A stretch of 64,000 bases of DNA from Methylocystis sp. MJC1 (lineage in GTDB: Bacteria > Pseudomonadota > Alphaproteobacteria > Rhizobiales > Beijerinckiaceae): the NCBI RefSeq assembly GCF_026427715.1, contig NZ_CP107559.1:186001-250000 (forward strand), in the 5' to 3' direction. The notes below the pieces were generated by a model that saw nothing but the letters and a program-made list of their open reading frames with translations, searched no databases and had not been told where the DNA came from. Of the stretch, positions 60,855 to 64,000 are shown one piece after another (positions within the stretch are counted from its first letter, which is position 1; each line of letters opens with the position of its first letter). A program made the translations under genes and the position numbers.

Positions 60855-63345
60855 ATGGAGCATCTCAAAAGTATTGATCGTCTTGCGGTCTGGAGACCTG
60901 GCTGCAATCTCATCTAGTGCCGGCCCTATTTTGCTTATGGCGTCTTGTTGCACCTCCACCAAGGCATCTTCACCCGAATTGTTCATCGAGTGGCCAGAAA
61001 AGGGGCTTCCACTCTCAAGCGCCGGCCTCCGCCGCCACCTTGCGCAATTTCGCAATCCAAATAGTCCTCTGAATCCAAATTATTTTAAGCTTACTGCATC
61101 AGTTTCGCTCAATGAAGGCAGCGTGAACGGAGGAGATAGCGGTGGCCCGCTTTGGATTTCCACCAGCTCCGGCCTGGTGCAAATCGGAGTCTTAAAAGGC
61201 GGTATAATAGATTTTTCCGATACCTACGGAGGCATTAACCGGTGGACCCCAGTGAACCTCTTCCTCAATTGGATCAGACAAAATGACCCACTGCGTTACG
61301 AGACGAATATCGCCGGTAATTTTAACTGGAGCAACGCGGGCGCCTGGAAGGATAGTATCGACGGCATCGCTTCCGCTGTGCCCGACAATTCAGCCCTACG
61401 TTACTACGACGTGACGCTTAGCCAAGCCGGTAGGGTGACACTGGACGTGAATGCTACTATCGACCGGCTGTCGATTGCTAACGCCTCCGCGAGCTTATTA
61501 ATTTCGAAATCATTCGGACTGACTTCTCTCATTAATTCGACGATGACAAATGGATTATTGACGATCAACGGAACGCTGACAACGCCGCGTCTGCTCGCCT
61601 ATGGCGGCCTCATCAGCGGAACGGGAACAATCGTTGGCGACGTTTTCGTCAACTATGCTGGCCGGATCGACAGCGGGCCCATCGATGGAACAGGAGAGCT
61701 GTTCGTCAAAGGCAATACAGCCTTCAACAAGGACCCTGCAACCCTCCAGGTAGATATATCACGAACCGCGAATGATTTGCTGGATATTTCCGGGACGGCA
61801 GATCTCGGCGGAGAAGTCGTCGCCTCGGTCGAACACGGCGCCGCGGCCCATCTTCTATCCCGCAGGATGACAATTCTGACCGCGGATGGTGGGGTGACAG
61901 GTAAATTCGGTATCGTGTCGACCGAATTACCGTTGTCATTCCTCACGCCTCGCTTGTCTTACGATGGCAATAACGTCTACCTCGATTACAATTTAACTCC
62001 GTTCAGCATCGCGGCCAGGAACATTAATCAACGCAATATAGGCAATGCCCTCACACTCGGCGCACTGGGACCGGTCTCGGAAGCAGGCGCGAACATTCTG
62101 AACGCGCTTTTCTACGGCAACTATCAGACAGCACAGTCGGTAATGGACACCGCTGGAGGAGCGGGGTTGGCTGGTGCGCAGACCACCGCGATAGAAGTGG
62201 GACAGATGGCTAGTTCAGCCGTTGCCGACCAGATCGCTTTCTGGCGATCAGGAGAAGCGAACGATCCGACAGGTTTGACACTTCATGATGATGTTCACGG
62301 GACCGGGGCGCACAGCTTTCTAGCTTACGCCCCGATTGAGGCGGGTGTGAAAGCCAGCAGCGCAAAGAGGGCTGCAGCTTCTGCCGGAACTCTACCGCCT
62401 GCGACGCTTACCCGCACATTCCGAGCTTGGGGGTCAATGTTTGGCGGCGGTGCGACCTTCGCAGCTGATATAGGCCGCGGCGCGCCGTCTGCGACTGCCG
62501 GCTATTACGGAGGGCTGATCGGTGTTGACTACCAATTGCAGCCAAACATGCTGCTTGGCGTCGCGGTAGGCGGCTCAAACGCCAATTTCAGCGCTGGTTC
62601 TCTTGCAACATCTGGCAGCCTGACGGGCTTTCATGCGAGTCTCTATGGCGCATATACGCTTGGAACGAACTATTTAGCGCTAAACGAGACTTTCAGCACC
62701 TACTCGAATCAGACGAATCGCACCGCGGGCGGATATGGATTTCTGCCGTATGAACAGTTGAATGCGAGATTCGGTTCTACAGAATTCCGAACCCGCCTGG
62801 AAGGCGGCCGAACGTTTGGAATCGGGGGCTTCAAGGCCACGCCATTCATAGCGGCGGAAATCGCGGCTTACTCCTCAAACGCATTCACTGAAAGTAGCAG
62901 CCTGTGGTATCAGTCATCGCTTGCGCTCACAAACAATGGGCAGTCTTCAATTTCGGTACCGACATTTATTGGACTTCGCCTCACGAATGGAATTGATTTC
63001 GCGAACGGATGGCGTCTGACGCCTGTCGGAAGCTTGGCCTATGTTCACGAATTCTCCCCGCGGCGTCAGCTGACGAACACATTGATGTCTCTTCCTGATC
63101 AAGGTTTCGCGGTCGCCGGTCCGCGATCGACTTACAATTTGGTGCAAACCAAGATCGGCGCCGAGCTCAGCTTATCCAGGCAGTTGTCAGTCTTTGCCGA
63201 TTTCCAGGGTGAATTCTCATCCGCATCGCAGAGTTATGGAGGCAAGGGTGGAGTTCGCTACGTCTGGTATAGCTTTGAGCGGCAGCGTAGTGTGAACATC
63301 GCGTTCAAGCCTGTCGGCGAAGCGAATACTCATGCCATCATCTGA
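60847..63345 (+). CDS. 5'-truncated autotransporter with a serine-protease passenger
   Basis: An 832-codon frame. The first ~65 codons do not look like an autotransporter start and come just after the ISL3 fragment. From ~61040 it reads as a protease passenger: FKLTASVSLNEGSVNGGDSGGPLWISTSSGLVQIGV with the catalytic Ser; the His and Asp regions and the signal peptide are lost. Beta-helix-like repeats follow (INGTLTTPRLLAYGGLISGTGTIVGDVFVNY), then an autotransporter barrel of ~280 residues (FRAWGSMFGGGATFAADIG ... VFADFQGEFSSASQSYGGKGGVRYVW). Without signal and catalytic His/Asp the product is probably non-functional. Confidence 0.85.
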   Translation: MDEWSISKVLIVLRSGDLAAISSSAGPILLMASCCTSTKASSPELFIEWPEKGLPLSSAGLRRHLAQFRNPNSPLNPNYFKLTASVSLNEGSVNGGDSGGPLWISTSSGLVQIGVLKGGIIDFSDTYGGINRWTPVNLFLNWIRQNDPLRYETNIAGNFNWSNAGAWKDSIDGIASAVPDNSALRYYDVTLSQAGRVTLDVNATIDRLSIANASASLLISKSFGLTSLINSTMTNGLLTINGTLTTPRLLAYGGLISGTGTIVGDVFVNYAGRIDSGPIDGTGELFVKGNTAFNKDPATLQVDISRTANDLLDISGTADLGGEVVASVEHGAAAHLLSRRMTILTADGGVTGKFGIVSTELPLSFLTPRLSYDGNNVYLDYNLTPFSIAARNINQRNIGNALTLGALGPVSEAGANILNALFYGNYQTAQSVMDTAGGAGLAGAQTTAIEVGQMASSAVADQIAFWRSGEANDPTGLTLHDDVHGTGAHSFLAYAPIEAGVKASSAKRAAASAGTLPPATLTRTFRAWGSMFGGGATFAADIGRGAPSATAGYYGGLIGVDYQLQPNMLLGVAVGGSNANFSAGSLATSGSLTGFHASLYGAYTLGTNYLALNETFSTYSNQTNRTAGGYGFLPYEQLNARFGSTEFRTRLEGGRTFGIGGFKATPFIAAEIAAYSSNAFTESSSLWYQSSLALTNNGQSSISVPTFIGLRLTNGIDFANGWRLTPVGSLAYVHEFSPRRQLTNTLMSLPDQGFAVAGPRSTYNLVQTKIGAELSLSRQLSVFADFQGEFSSASQSYGGKGGVRYVWYSFERQRSVNIAFKPVGEANTHAII

Positions 63346-63637
63346 AGCTAATATCCTGTGTGCACATAGCGCACCCATTAGTTGCCTCCGAGAGATGGCG
63401 TAGCTCCAGGACGACGTCGGGGCCATCGTAGTAGAGCTCGTCATTCTCGCTTGACGCCGGCCACTAATGAGCAACGACGCGTTCGAGGGGGGCGTAAGCA
63501 AAGGCGACGTTGCGACGTCCTTCTGAGGGAATAGGAGAGCCTATAAACTTTAGTAAATACAGCATAACATCCTCCTCCAAATCTTCTTCTGCTAAGCCAT
63601 ACATTTCAAGAGATCATCACTCGGAGGCGGTGTGAAA
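63346..63637. other. Spacer before the IS66 end
   Basis: No gene supported. On the minus strand a 34-codon frame (ENDELYYDGPDVVLELRHLSE...) ends near 63342 and could be a remnant, but I cannot place it. The last bases, GTGTGAAA at 63630-63637, would be the target-site copy if the IS66 end at 63638 is right. Confidence 0.3.
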
Positions 63638-64000
63638 GTAAGCGTACACCCGGCACCGTTCACTCGGTGGGCTTGAAATTCCAGGGCATGAGCGCCTCGA
63701 TGTTCTTGTTGGGCCATCGGTCGGCGATTCGTTCGAGGGTCTGCTGGGCCCAGGCGTAGGGATCTACGCCGTTCATTTTGCAAGTCTGAAGCATGGTGGC
63801 GATGGAAGCCCACGTCCGTCCGCCGCCAGCGGACCCGGCGAATAGTGAGTTCTTGCGCGTAATGGCCTGGGGCCTGATCGCCCGCTCGACAATATTGGAG
63901 TCGATTTCCACGCGGCCATCGTCGAGGAAGAGGCCGGGGACCGCTCGATGCGAACGAGCATAGCGGATCGCCTCAGCCAATTTCGATTTGCCTGAGATGC
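63638..64000 (-). mobile_element. IS66-family insertion sequence, one end (continues past the window)
   Basis: The end GTAAGCG at 63638 fits the GTAA start usual for IS66 termini, and the transposase tail begins 22 bases inside it. IS66 elements normally duplicate 8 bp; the 8 bases outside are GTGTGAAA. The other end and the accessory tnpA/tnpB genes would be to the right, beyond the window. Confidence 0.7.
63660..64000 (-). CDS. IS66-family transposase (TnpC), C-terminal part, cut by window edge
   Basis: The last ~113 codons of an IS66 transposase, with LFLDDGRVEIDSNIVERAIRPQAITRKNSLFAGSAGGGRTW, the conserved region around the last catalytic acidic residue, then MLQTCKMNGVDPYAWAQQTLERI and ending EALMPWNFKPTE. 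All blocks match intact members, so the gene is probably whole outside the window. It is transcribed leftward and stops 22 bases from the element's end. Confidence 0.92.
   Translation of the reverse strand, partial: ISGKSKLAEAIRYARSHRAVPGLFLDDGRVEIDSNIVERAIRPQAITRKNSLFAGSAGGGRTWASIATMLQTCKMNGVDPYAWAQQTLERIADRWPNKNIEALMPWNFKPTE

Noticed and set aside
60501..61055. 184-codon minus-strand frame across the ISL3/autotransporter junction
   Set aside because: It is antisense to both remnants, spans their junction and has no recognised domain.

Overview
The window looks like an accessory stretch of an alphaproteobacterial chromosome or large plasmid, most likely from the Hyphomicrobiales. The inference rests on high-GC coding, a chrB-chrA chromate operon, the tail of an HWE-type histidine kinase, a class I PHA synthase, a rhizobial-style membrane adenylate cyclase and many c-type cytochromes. 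A methanotroph-like or phototroph-like relative is possible but unproven. I see no rRNA, tRNA or CRISPR array and no core housekeeping operon. Fragments of mobile elements (ISL3, IS66, a possible Mu/Tn7-type transposase) and several decayed genes show repeated rearrangement.

Layout. 0.2-2.0 kb: a Cys/Met-metabolism PLP enzyme and a small membrane protein. 2.2-13.8 kb: two plus-strand operons, each behind the same ~107-nt promoter/leader. The first has a chrB stub and an RND efflux system (pump, adaptor, outer-membrane lipoprotein). The second has chrB-chrA, a DUF1259 protein, an IucA/IucC-like synthetase and an MFS exporter. 13.9-17.9 kb: an OmpR-type two-component system, two small exported proteins and a cytochrome c. 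17.9-21.1 kb: a membrane/GH1 fusion with a paralogous membrane partner, and a CAP-domain lipoprotein. 21.3-29.3 kb: a fused ethanolamine ammonia-lyase, an octaheme-TPR cytochrome, a sulfatase, a hairpin-rich spacer and a small 2Fe-2S protein. 29.4-31.5 kb: tryptophan catabolism (kynA, kynU). 31.7-41.1 kb: FkbM methyltransferase, ComA-like and MmgE/PrpD-like genes, PhaC, an aldehyde dehydrogenase, a GH51-like enzyme and a slipin. 41.15-42.08 kb: a graveyard of gene tails and heads. 42.1-44.2 kb: a split PAS/chemoreceptor pair.

45.3-53.9 kb is the least familiar part. A 534-aa protein that may have a TULIP/P47 fold and an 1180-aa protein with a beta-rich N-terminus and a helical, Trp/Phe-rich C-terminus (neither with a signal peptide) sit beside a minimal subtilase, a membrane adenylate cyclase with a 2Fe-2S domain, and a CRP-type regulator that keeps the cAMP-binding signature. 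I read the last two as a redox-to-cAMP switch next to an unknown effector pair.

53.9-64 kb: an HWE-kinase remnant, a B12-binding radical SAM enzyme, three tandem diheme c4-type cytochromes followed by a haem-porin fusion resembling Cyc2 (a candidate outer-membrane electron conduit), an ISL3 remnant against a 5'-truncated protease autotransporter, and the end of an IS66 element running off the window.
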